Assembly: GCA_002346425.1 (NCBI GenBank)
Contig: DDZS01000042.1
Span: forward strand, 1 to 21,011
Direction of reading: 5' to 3'
DNA length: 21,011 nt
DNA from: Alphaproteobacteria bacterium UBA3002
Lineage (GTDB): Bacteria; Pseudomonadota; Alphaproteobacteria; Rickettsiales; UBA3002
The position numbers and the translations under genes are program-made. Of the stretch, positions 11,317-18,484 are shown one piece after another; the first letter of the stretch is position 1, and every line of letters starts with the position of its first letter. Below the pieces are notes generated by a model. That model was not told the DNA's origin and searched no databases. It saw only the letters and a list, made by a program, of their open reading frames with translations.

Positions 11317-14104
11317 AAATAATGTTCAACAGCTCACCAAAGAGCTCGTTGGTAATGGTAAATGCCCGCGCCGAAGCGGTATAGGCTTGCTGATAAAGCG
11401 TCGTCTGCGCCAGTTCTTCATCCAGGTTTACACCTGAAATGGCATCCGAACGCGAGATCAGCCCGTTAAGCAAAATTTCGTTATCGCTGAAGTCTGATTC
11501 CGCACGCACGGTTTTAGACGATACATAGCCAAGAATTTCGCCGGTATAATTGGCAAAGGAAATGGATGACGCTGGCAAGCCGCCCGCCGCGCCGAAGCTG
11601 ACCGTTTGCGTAGCGAGTTTCGCCAACGCTTGCGCCATAGAATTGTCACCAGGGAAGCGCGACAACGTATAACGTGGCGGCGCATCCGGATCGCTCGGTT
11701 GCGGCGTTGCTTCCAGATTACCCGTCGAGATCAATCGCGGATCGCGTAAAATACGTTCCTCGACCGCCATTGCTAAGGCGCTACCTTCCGTCGTATCGCC
11801 TGTACCGGTCGGAATGTTACTGGCAAAGAAATTGTTCAACTCAAAATAATGCGAGAAGCCGCGATTCGTTCCAGGCTCTGCCGGGCTTTTATTCGGACGG
11901 CCAATTTGTTTTGAATTGCCTTCGTCTAATGCGATGGTGACATCTTTCCCATTCAGGTCATTAGCGACCAACTGCAGATACCCCTCCTGATTGCCGTAAT
12001 TCCCATTCACAGAAGGTAGCGGATTGCCGTCCGCATCCACCATCCGCGCGAAGATATATTGATGCGCCGTATCCGGATAGACCAGCACGCCCGTATTAGA
12101 GGGAATATCCATCGCATCCAGTCGGCGATTCAGCAGATCGGTCTGATTATTATAAATCCGGTATGTAATGGTCGCGCTTTCGCTCACCGCGTTCAGGTTG
12201 CCGGCTTTGTTATCATAGACACCGACCGTCACTTCGATATCATAATAGCTCGCCATCGTATTCGCTGTTACATCGGCCGTGATAACCCCGCTATCGCGCG
12301 TACGCGTTTTATCGCCAGCGGCCACTTCTTCATAAGGCGGGCGTGCGTTGAAAGGTCCGGGCGCCGCAACGGTTCCGCCTGGCCCTGTTGTTTCAGCATC
12401 CACCATCCGCACGGTAAATTGATTGGTCCCGGGTACGCTAACCACTTCGAAATAACCCGATACGTCCTGATCCGTCACACCCGGAGTAATCACGGTTGGC
12501 ACGGAGTATGGGTTTTCCAAATAGACGCGATCGCCCGCTTTAAAATTGTGCGGTTGCGAGGTGCTGATCGTCAGCTGATCACTATTCGCAGCGAAACTGT
12601 AAGCATTCGCCGGGTTCACCGCAATGGCAGGCATCGTATCTGAAATATTGCCTGCTGCGGTATTCGACATGACCGCACCTGTATTGTCTAACACGCGCAC
12701 ATTAGTGATCCAGGTTTCGGCTTCTGTGCCCGATAAATTATCGAGATCGAGATCGAAATTTAGCGTTCCTGGCGCACCACCATTGGGCAATGAATTCTGG
12801 TTCATCACCAGTTGAATATTGTTCAGATTCCCCACTTGCGCTTTGACCGGCGGGGCATTGTAATGATTGTTGATTTCATCGATGATCGTCTGCAGATCCG
12901 GCGACCCGGGACCATTGCCACCATCGAGCGTTGTCAGATCAAGAACCAGCGGACGATAGCCATAAGGTTCATCGTCATATGTACTGGTGACGGGATTGCC
13001 TTGTTCATCTAAAATGGCAAGGGTCATGGTGCCTTCCCAATCATAGGCATCGCTGGCGCTCACCGCACGCGTTCCCGTTAATTCCGAAGCCGCAGGAAAG
13101 CCTGATCCCTTATTATGCAGCGCATTGACCTGATCACGCAAATTGGCTGCCAGCATGTCTAACTGCTCTAGCACTTGAGGAATCTCTATATCGCGAAGCT
13201 TCTGCAGTCCGGCCAGTTCACCGCCGGAGATATTACTGACCACCCCATCTTTGATACCTGAAGAAATCAGCGTATGTGCCTTACCAACAATTTCGCCACG
13301 ATCATTCATCGTTAGCACTTGCAATGCGCGCGTGGGCGAATCGTTGATCAGCATATCCACGCTGTCGACTGGACTATAGGATAATTGATGCACATCGGTA
13401 TCGACCAGAGGAATGCGTCCGTTATCGGCAAACACATAGACCGCACCGCTTTCTTGAACGTTCACATCGATATTCAGATATTTAGATATTTTTTCAATCG
13501 CTACATCGCGCTGGTCGAGCAGACCTGCTGTCGAATCATTCAGCGCATGGGCACGATTGATCGCTACGTTCAATGTTTCCAGATGCGCCAGCTGGATATT
13601 AATCTCTTTCACCGCAATGCTCATATCCTGATCCGCCTGATAACGCAGATCTTCGAAGGCCAGTGCCAATCCAGAAAGTTCGCGAGCCAACACCTCGGCA
13701 GTATCCACCGCGGTTGCTTTGAACGACGTCGCTTCCGGGCTTTCCGCAAGCGCTTGCAGCGAGGTAAAGAAGTTCCCGACATATTCGTCGATACTGTTAT
13801 CCTGTCCCGGCTCGCCGAGCAGAATCTGCACGCGCTGGTAATAATCCGCGACGATTTCGCGCGAACCTAAATTCGTCGTTTCACGTTGAATCGCGCGATC
13901 CAGATACAAATCCACCTTGCGGTAAATATTGTCGATCTGCACACCCGAGCCCTGGCCACCCAGATAGATCGCGCTTTGTTCGGTCTGCAGACGCGAATAG
14001 CCCGGCGTGTTCGCATTGGCAATATTCTGCGACGAGGTGGCAATCGAAACCTGATTGACCCTCAGGCCCGATAACGCATTATTTAACGCAAGTGAAAGAG
14101 ACAT
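11315..14104 (-). CDS. flgK: FlgK hook-filament junction protein 1 (HAP1), greatly enlarged
   Basis: This 929-residue protein is longer than typical FlgK proteins (roughly 450-700). The N-terminus (1-70) has the rod/hook/HAP signature SSQNIANANTPGYSR, followed by the FlgK segment TAGLLDQRDVAIEKIS at 192-207 and IPQVLEQLDMLAANLRDQVN near 308-327. The C-terminus has NLDEELAQTTLYQQAYTASA (893-912). FlgK makes the first junction ring between hook and filament. The region of about 350-750 is an enlarged beta-rich part. It includes HNFKAGDRVYLENP...GYFEVVSVPGTNQFTVR (519-566), a motif type seen in phage tail and surface beta domains, and an acidic DLDLDNL stretch. The ATG at 14104 follows GAGGA. 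The gene lies 15 nt after the flgN-like gene and 10 nt before flgL. Confidence 0.95.
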   Translation of the reverse strand: MSLSLALNNALSGLRVNQVSIATSSQNIANANTPGYSRLQTEQSAIYLGGQGSGVQIDNIYRKVDLYLDRAIQRETTNLGSREIVADYYQRVQILLGEPGQDNSIDEYVGNFFTSLQALAESPEATSFKATAVDTAEVLARELSGLALAFEDLRYQADQDMSIAVKEINIQLAHLETLNVAINRAHALNDSTAGLLDQRDVAIEKISKYLNIDVNVQESGAVYVFADNGRIPLVDTDVHQLSYSPVDSVDMLINDSPTRALQVLTMNDRGEIVGKAHTLISSGIKDGVVSNISGGELAGLQKLRDIEIPQVLEQLDMLAANLRDQVNALHNKGSGFPAASELTGTRAVSASDAYDWEGTMTLAILDEQGNPVTSTYDDEPYGYRPLVLDLTTLDGGNGPGSPDLQTIIDEINNHYNAPPVKAQVGNLNNIQLVMNQNSLPNGGAPGTLNFDLDLDNLSGTEAETWITNVRVLDNTGAVMSNTAAGNISDTMPAIAVNPANAYSFAANSDQLTISTSQPHNFKAGDRVYLENPYSVPTVITPGVTDQDVSGYFEVVSVPGTNQFTVRMVDAETTGPGGTVAAPGPFNARPPYEEVAAGDKTRTRDSGVITADVTANTMASYYDIEVTVGVYDNKAGNLNAVSESATITYRIYNNQTDLLNRRLDAMDIPSNTGVLVYPDTAHQYIFARMVDADGNPLPSVNGNYGNQEGYLQLVANDLNGKDVTIALDEGNSKQIGRPNKSPAEPGTNRGFSHYFELNNFFASNIPTGTGDTTEGSALAMAVEERILRDPRLISTGNLEATPQPSDPDAPPRYTLSRFPGDNSMAQALAKLATQTVSFGAAGGLPASSISFANYTGEILGYVSSKTVRAESDFSDNEILLNGLISRSDAISGVNLDEELAQTTLYQQAYTASARAFTITNELFGELLNII

Positions 14105-14119
14105 AATTCCTCGGTCTGG

Positions 14120-14629
14120 TTAGACGCTTTCGTTCAATGACAATGACACCGAATCGTGTTTCAACTGATTGGCGACGCCTTTTTTGTTGTACACATCCTT
14201 GGTGCTTTCTTCCTTGATGATGCTGCTGATCACGCCCACCAATTCCTGATTCACCCGACGCGCCGCTTGCAAGCGACGGTAGTTTTCTTCGCAAATCTGA
14301 TTGAACAATAAGACCACTTCGCGCAGGCGATCGGCCTGTTCTTCATCGATCTCATCCAGCAACTCCGGATGTTTGGCGAATTGCTTTTTCACCGATTCCA
14401 GGGCATTGGTCAGCGCGACTTTTTCTTTTTGCAGCCCGCCAATTTCACCCACTTTCATTTCTTCCAGCAAATCGGCTTCTTTCGCCAGAATCTGCGCCAG
14501 CCGTGCGGTCAGGGCAATCATATCCTCGACGGTGATATGCTGAATCGCCGATTCGTGCAGCGCATTGTATTCCGCGTCACTATCGATGGTTAGATTAATA
14601 TTCACGGCTTCTGTTTCAGTTACTCTCAT
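14120..14629 (-). CDS. FlgN-like export chaperone for FlgK/FlgL
   Basis: This 169-residue protein is predicted to be almost all helical with strong heptads at about 38-130 (ALTARLAQILAKEADLLEEM and later LLFNQICEENYRRLQAARRV). That architecture, the size and the position just upstream of flgK match FlgN, the cytoplasmic chaperone that keeps FlgK and FlgL unfolded and docks them at the export gate. FlgN is poorly conserved and no strict motif is visible, so the call rests on context and fold type. The start at 14629 has AGGAGGT 6 nt upstream, and the first 14 nt overlap the end of flgJ, indicating translational coupling. Confidence 0.7.
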   Translation of the reverse strand: MRVTETEAVNINLTIDSDAEYNALHESAIQHITVEDMIALTARLAQILAKEADLLEEMKVGEIGGLQKEKVALTNALESVKKQFAKHPELLDEIDEEQADRLREVVLLFNQICEENYRRLQAARRVNQELVGVISSIIKEESTKDVYNKKGVANQLKHDSVSLSLNESV

Positions 14630-14945
14630 AGCCTACCTCCTGCATACGTAGCATTTCTCGTTTAACAAAATCGGCAACGCCGATACCTCCGGCGCGTGAC
14701 ATGGCTTTGCCATATTCATCGACTAGTAAGGATTTATAGATATCGTCTTCCGCACCCTGCTCGCCCGATGTCCCGTTCATCGAGACGCCGGCAAACATGT
14801 GCTGCAGCATTTGCGAGAGGAACACCGCTTCAAAATCGTCTGCGACTTTGTCGATCTGCTCTTCGCTATATTTGCGGCCTTTGCCCGTCGCGCCCTGCGC
14901 ACGTTTCAGCGCATCATTCCGGAGCTGACCGTTTAACACCTGCAT
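14616..14945 (-). CDS. flgJ: FlgJ-type rod-binding protein (no muramidase domain)
   Basis: This 109-residue protein contains the rod-binding domain, with KVADDFEAVFLSQMLQHMF (helix 1), then DIYKSLLVDEYGKAMSRAGG and a final IGVADFVKREMLR. FlgJ caps the growing rod in the periplasm. In gammaproteobacteria it is fused to a peptidoglycan hydrolase; here only the rod-capping part exists, as is usual in alphaproteobacteria, so a separate hydrolase must open the wall. An in-frame ATG at 14966 would add seven residues but has no clear Shine-Dalgarno, while the ATG at 14945 has GGGAGG 7 nt upstream and is preferred. The gene follows flgI by 25 nt. Confidence 0.9.
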   Translation of the reverse strand: MQVLNGQLRNDALKRAQGATGKGRKYSEEQIDKVADDFEAVFLSQMLQHMFAGVSMNGTSGEQGAEDDIYKSLLVDEYGKAMSRAGGIGVADFVKREMLRMQEVGYESN

Positions 14946-14952
14946 TTCTACG

Positions 14953-14958
14953 CCTCCC
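14953..14958 (-). promoter_or_regulatory. Ribosome binding site that decides the flgJ start
   Basis: GGGAGG on the minus strand lies 7 nt before the ATG at 14945. The alternative ATG at 14966 is only 4 nt after the flgI stop and has no comparable site, so translation probably begins at the internal methionine. Confidence 0.7.
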
Positions 14959-14970
14959 GGTTCCATACGA

Positions 14971-16143
14971 TTACCGCGTCTCGATATCCGCTTGCAGTGC
15001 GCCCGCGGCTTTAATGGTTTGCAGAATCGTAATCATGTCGCGCGGGCCAACACCCAGCGAATTCAGACCACGCACCAAATCACGTAATGTGGCCCCTTTT
15101 TCCAACACGGCCATTTTATTGTCGCTTTCTTCATCCACGGTAATTTCCGTGCGCGGCACCACCACTGTTTCCGCCCCTTCCGGAGCAAACGGATTCGGCT
15201 GCGATACTTGCGGCGTTTCTTCTACTTTGACTACCAGATTTCCCTGCGCTACGGCTACCGTATCGATGCGCACATTTTCGCCCATCACAATCGTACCGGT
15301 CGCTTCGTCAATGACGATACGCGCCACCTGATCGGTTTCGACATTCAGGCGCTCTAAATCCGCAAGCAGTCCGACTACATCGCCACTGTAGCTTGCCGGA
15401 ACGCTGACATTCACGGTTCCCGGGTCGGTTACCCGCGCGGTGCCCGGTCCGATTTGGCGGTTAATCGCCAGCGCGATATTGTGCGAAGTGGCAATATCCG
15501 GATTCCGCAAGCCTAGCGACAAATCATTCATATCGTTTAAGGCAAATTCAATCTCGCGCTCAACAATCGCGCCATTGGCAATGAACCCATTCGTCGGCAC
15601 ACCCTTTGTAATGGTAGAGCCTGAGTCGCCACCGGCCGTAAAGCCGCCAATGGTTACCGGCCCTTGCGCCAGGCTATAGACATTGCCATCCGCACCATAG
15701 AGCGCCGTAGCGAGCAACGTTCCGCCAAGCAGGCTTTTCGCATCACCTAAAGCGCTAATATTCACGTCGATCGAGCTACCCACCCGAGCAAACGCGGGCA
15801 AGCGAGCAGTCACCGTGACCGCGGCCACATTTTTCGATTTCAAATCCGTTCCACGCGTATTGACGCCCTGACGCTCTAAAAACGAGATCAGGCTTTCTTG
15901 CGTGAACTGGTTATTGTTCAACTTATCCCCGGTACCATTCAGGCCTACGACCAGCCCGTAACCAATCAGCATATTTTCGCGGATGCCTTCAAACGTCACG
16001 ATATCTTTGATGCGCGCCGCCTCTGCCACAGCAGGAGCGAAAGCCATCCAAAGCGATAAAACGGTAAGTAGGATACGTTGCATACCCATAGTAATGCGAA
16101 TTTCGTGCCAATTGACGGAATGGGAGTTTTTGCGTTGTTTCAT
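14971..16143 (-). CDS. flgI: FlgI flagellar P-ring protein precursor
   Basis: This 390-residue protein has the FlgI core just after the signal peptide, with ARIKDIVTFEGIRENMLIGY and GLVVGLNGTGDKLNN, and the typical ending GPRDMITILQTIKAAGALQA. FlgI is exported by Sec and assembles in the periplasm into the P ring, the peptidoglycan bushing for the rod. The signal peptide has an unusually long charged n-region (1-23), a hydrophobic stretch ILLTVLSLWMAFAPAVA (24-40) and probable cleavage after AEA (42). The ATG at 16143 has GAAGGA about 7 nt upstream; the internal ATGs at codons 19 and 21 lack one. It is the first gene of the flgI-flgJ-flgN-flgK-flgL-fliW-fliB series and is divergent from fliX. 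Confidence 0.97.
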   Translation of the reverse strand: MKQRKNSHSVNWHEIRITMGMQRILLTVLSLWMAFAPAVAEAARIKDIVTFEGIRENMLIGYGLVVGLNGTGDKLNNNQFTQESLISFLERQGVNTRGTDLKSKNVAAVTVTARLPAFARVGSSIDVNISALGDAKSLLGGTLLATALYGADGNVYSLAQGPVTIGGFTAGGDSGSTITKGVPTNGFIANGAIVEREIEFALNDMNDLSLGLRNPDIATSHNIALAINRQIGPGTARVTDPGTVNVSVPASYSGDVVGLLADLERLNVETDQVARIVIDEATGTIVMGENVRIDTVAVAQGNLVVKVEETPQVSQPNPFAPEGAETVVVPRTEITVDEESDNKMAVLEKGATLRDLVRGLNSLGVGPRDMITILQTIKAAGALQADIETR

Positions 16144-16237
16144 CGTCTAGTCCTTCGTTTTTATGCGCCATCCCATCATGCGAAACGGCATTTTTTGCCT
16201 AGTGGAAGCCTTGGTAAAACCTGCTTTTTAATCACTA

Positions 16238-16253
16238 TGCAAGTTTGCAACCA
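16238..16253 (-). promoter_or_regulatory. Sigma-54 (RpoN) promoter candidate for flgI
   Basis: On the minus strand TGGTTG-CAAAC-TTGCA keeps TGG, TTGCA and the exact GG-N10-GC spacing, but positions 4-6 of the -24 box differ from CAC. The expected start near 16226 gives an 85-nt leader for flgI. It overlaps the -35 box of the divergent fliX promoter and the near-palindrome TGCAAGTTTGCA. Confidence 0.55.
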
Positions 16254-16273
16254 GTTTGCGAAATGCGTATACT
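16245..16273 (+). promoter_or_regulatory. Sigma-70-type promoter candidate for fliX, probably leaderless
   Basis: TTGCAA (16245-16250), a 17-bp spacer and TATACT (16268-16273) give 4/6 and 5/6 matches to the consensus. The expected start, about 7 nt beyond the -10 box, is 16280, immediately before the fliX ATG at 16281. There is no Shine-Dalgarno in front of that ATG, which is consistent with a leaderless message. Confidence 0.5.
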
Positions 16274-16280
16274 GACCGGT

Positions 16281-16703
16281 ATGATCAAGATCACCTCGAC
16301 CCAAACCAGCGCGGCGGATCGCTTAAAGAAAAAGAAAACCGAACGCAAAGACAGTGACAGTTCGGGCTTTTCCGGGCTATTGGGATTATCTGAGGAAAGT
16401 CCTAGCGTGCAATCTACCCGGCACGCCGCCCCGTTAAATAATTTGTTCAGTATGCAGGAAGTCTCTGATGACGAGCATCAGCGACAGCAAGCCTTTAAAC
16501 AAGCGCGCCTGACGCTGGACGAACTGGAAAAATTGCGTGATGGACTCCTTTTGGGAAGCATACCCGTTTCTTTATTGCATCGGATCGAAGACTTAGTGGC
16601 GAAGCAACGCCCGCTTATAACCGATCCGGCATTGACTGAGTTATTGAATCACATAGAATTACGCGCAGCCGTAGAATTAGCGAAATTAGAAAAGAGACGA
16701 TAA
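16281..16703 (+). CDS. fliX: FliX class II flagellar assembly regulator
   Basis: This 140-residue protein begins MIKITSTQTSAADRLKKKK. The conserved C-terminal half has TLDELEKLRDGLLLGSIPVS and ends IELRAAVELAKLEKRR, the FliX pattern (LdeLd.lk..LL.G.vp...l......dprL...l..IelRa.VElAkl). In Caulobacter FliX links completion of the basal body to activity of the sigma-54 activator FlbD, switching on late flagellar genes. The sigma-54-type sites before flgI, fliD and fliK in this window fit that role. In-frame ATGs exist at 16245 and 16263, but family starts (M-K-I) and the promoter position favour 16281. It is divergent from flgI, as in Caulobacter, and is followed by a helix-turn-helix gene after 6 nt. 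Confidence 0.9.
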   Translation: MIKITSTQTSAADRLKKKKTERKDSDSSGFSGLLGLSEESPSVQSTRHAAPLNNLFSMQEVSDDEHQRQQAFKQARLTLDELEKLRDGLLLGSIPVSLLHRIEDLVAKQRPLITDPALTELLNHIELRAAVELAKLEKRR

Positions 16704-16709
16704 CCGCCC

Positions 16710-17054
16710 ATGCCACAAACCATTTCCGCTAAACAATGCCGCAAAGCGCGTTCATTACTGAAATGGAATATTCCGGACCTTTCAAATAAAACCGGCCTGC
16801 AACCCGATCGTCTCGATAAATTTGAACGCAATCTCATCCGCCTGATGGGACCCGAATTTAAAGATCTTATCAAAGCATTGGAAGATAATGGCATTGAATT
16901 TAAAGCCGATTTTGAAGTGAACTTAAAGAAAGCCAAATCAAGTGGCGGTGGCGGAACGAGCAAAACCTATATCGTAGATCAGACCTTACGAAGTCAGATT
17001 TTGGACGATCAAGGGCGTTTAAGTGAGGAACGAGACGAAGACTCCGAAAACTAA
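16710..17054 (+). CDS. Small helix-turn-helix (XRE-like) protein
   Basis: This 114-residue protein has an N-terminal domain of the alphaproteobacterial XRE type: ISAKQCRKARSLLKWNIPDL, SNKTGLQPDRLDKFERN and FKDLIKALEDNGIEF. It is followed by a Gly-rich linker (79-83) and a charged tail ending in Asp/Glu. Proteins of this shape are presumed DNA-binding regulators; no target is known for this one. It starts 6 nt after the fliX stop without a good Shine-Dalgarno, so it is likely translated by coupling and co-regulated with fliX. It may regulate flagellar genes, or itself; that is inference from position only. Confidence 0.7.
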   Translation: MPQTISAKQCRKARSLLKWNIPDLSNKTGLQPDRLDKFERNLIRLMGPEFKDLIKALEDNGIEFKADFEVNLKKAKSSGGGGTSKTYIVDQTLRSQILDDQGRLSEERDEDSEN

Positions 17055-17080
17055 GCTTGTGGGTGTCTCGGCCTTCTGGC

Positions 17081-17109
17081 TTGAAATGCCGTTTTAAACT
17101 ACGTATATC
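17081..17109 (+). promoter_or_regulatory. Sigma-70-type promoter candidate for dksA
   Basis: TTGAAA (17081-17086), a 17-bp spacer and TATATC (17104-17109) match the consensus at 5/6 and 4/6. They sit in the 85-bp gap before dksA, with the expected start about 24 nt before its ATG. It may let dksA and the genes behind it be expressed independently of fliX. Confidence 0.4.
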
Positions 17110-17139
17110 TGTGCGGCAATAAATTAGGCAGAGGGATGT

Positions 17140-17592
17140 ATGAACGCGACAGCCGCTACGAGTAAATCGAAAAAAACCGTAGAACTTCCAAAAGGCTATA
17201 AGCCTTCGTTAAAAGAAGAATACATGAATGATACGCAGCTGGCGTATTTTAAACAAAAACTGCTCGACTGGCGCGACGCATTGCTTGCGGAATCGCGCGA
17301 AACCTTGGAAAACTTAAAAGAAGAGAACTGGCATGAGCCGGATATCGCCGATCGGGCATCGATTGAAACCGAAGCCGGTGTCGAGCTGCGCACGCGCAAC
17401 CGTTATCTGAAACTCATTAGTAAAATCGATGCTGCCCTGCGTCGTATTGATACTGGAGATTACGGATATTGCGAAGAAACCGGGGAGCCGATTGGCATCA
17501 AACGTCTGGAAGCCCGGCCGATTGCGACCCTTTCCATCGAAGCGCAAGAGCGCCATGAGCGGATGGAAAAACAATATTCCGACGAAGATTAA
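17140..17592 (+). CDS. dksA: DksA RNA polymerase-binding transcription factor
   Basis: This 150-residue protein is DksA: coiled-coil helices (36-66 and 77-105), the tip motif PDIADRAS with the two acidic residues D68 and D71 that reach the polymerase active site, and the C-terminal finger YCEETGEPIG...RPIATLSIEAQ. With ppGpp, DksA alters initiation at ribosomal and amino-acid promoters. Of the four zinc-binding cysteines of E. coli DksA only C111 remains; the others are T114, S132 and A135. This substitution is common in alphaproteobacterial DksA, which is thought to fold without zinc. The ATG at 17140 follows GAGGG closely. bamD starts only 2 nt after its stop, suggesting coupled translation. 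Confidence 0.95.
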   Translation: MNATAATSKSKKTVELPKGYKPSLKEEYMNDTQLAYFKQKLLDWRDALLAESRETLENLKEENWHEPDIADRASIETEAGVELRTRNRYLKLISKIDAALRRIDTGDYGYCEETGEPIGIKRLEARPIATLSIEAQERHERMEKQYSDED

Positions 17593-17594
17593 TT

Positions 17595-18446
17595 GTGATT
17601 TCCTGGTGGACGCGCCTTTCCATCATCCTTTTCTGCCTGCTGGCCGTCTGGTTTTTCACCGGCTGTAGCACATTTGGCGGCTCGGATGACGACTTAAGCG
17701 AAGAAGAAGCCGAAGAATTACTCGAAGCCGCGACCGAAGAAAGTGAACCGGTTGACGTGCTCTATCAACGCGGAATCGATGCATTTCGTGAAGGTAATTA
17801 CGACGATGCCACCAACGCATTCGAAGAAGTTGAGCAACAGCATCCTTACAGCATTTGGGCCAACCGTGCCCAAATCATGGCCGCTTACGCGGCATATCGC
17901 GATGAATCCTTTGACGAAGCAGCGCTGATTCTCGACCGATTTGTAAAACTGAACCCAAATAATGAACGCACCCCTTATGCTTATTACTTAAAAGCGCTCT
18001 GTTATTACGATCAGATTGTGGATGTCGGCCGCGATCAGAATACTACTATGCAAGCGCGCGAAGCACTGCGCGAACTGATTGCGCGGTTTCCCAATAGTGA
18101 ATATGCACGCGATGCCCGCATCAAGCTAGAACTGGTTGAAGACCATCTGGCAGGAAAAGAAATGCAAATTGGGCGGTATTATCTCGATCATGGGGAATAT
18201 CTCGCCGCATTAAACCGTTTTCGCGTCGTGGTGAATGAATATCAAACGACCAGCCATATCGCTGAAGCATTGCATCGCTTGGTGGAGACATGGCTCTTGC
18301 TGGGTGTAAAAGCCGAGGCGCAGAAATACGCTTCCGTATTAGGCTATAACTACCCGGGTAGCGAATGGTATCGATACAGCTATGATTTGTTGAAAGGCGA
18401 TGTCGGTGACGCCCCGGAGCCTGAGGATGACAGCTGGTTCTGGTAA
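17595..18446 (+). CDS. bamD: BamD outer-membrane protein assembly lipoprotein
   Basis: This 283-residue protein has a type II signal peptide with lipobox FFTGC (C24 lipidated, Ser at +2, so outer-membrane retention). An acidic linker (29-52) is followed by TPR-type helices: LYQRGIDAFREGNYDDATNA, then FEEVEQQHPYSIWANRAQIM and PYAYYLKALCYYDQIVDVGR. These are characteristic BamD (ComL/YfiO) motifs. BamD is the essential lipoprotein of the BAM complex that works with BamA to insert beta-barrel proteins. The start codon is GTG, 2 nt after the dksA stop. recN follows after 38 nt; bamD-recN-ligA is a common alphaproteobacterial order. Confidence 0.96.
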   Translation: MISWWTRLSIILFCLLAVWFFTGCSTFGGSDDDLSEEEAEELLEAATEESEPVDVLYQRGIDAFREGNYDDATNAFEEVEQQHPYSIWANRAQIMAAYAAYRDESFDEAALILDRFVKLNPNNERTPYAYYLKALCYYDQIVDVGRDQNTTMQAREALRELIARFPNSEYARDARIKLELVEDHLAGKEMQIGRYYLDHGEYLAALNRFRVVVNEYQTTSHIAEALHRLVETWLLLGVKAEAQKYASVLGYNYPGSEWYRYSYDLLKGDVGDAPEPEDDSWFW

Positions 18447-18484
18447 CAGATGACAAGCAGCCAAAGAACCCGTACAACTAGGCC

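Noticed and set aside
12059..12643. Plus-strand open frame opposite flgK, 194 codons, rich in His, Arg and Ile
   Set aside because: It is antisense to a clear FlgK frame, has atypical composition and no family motif.
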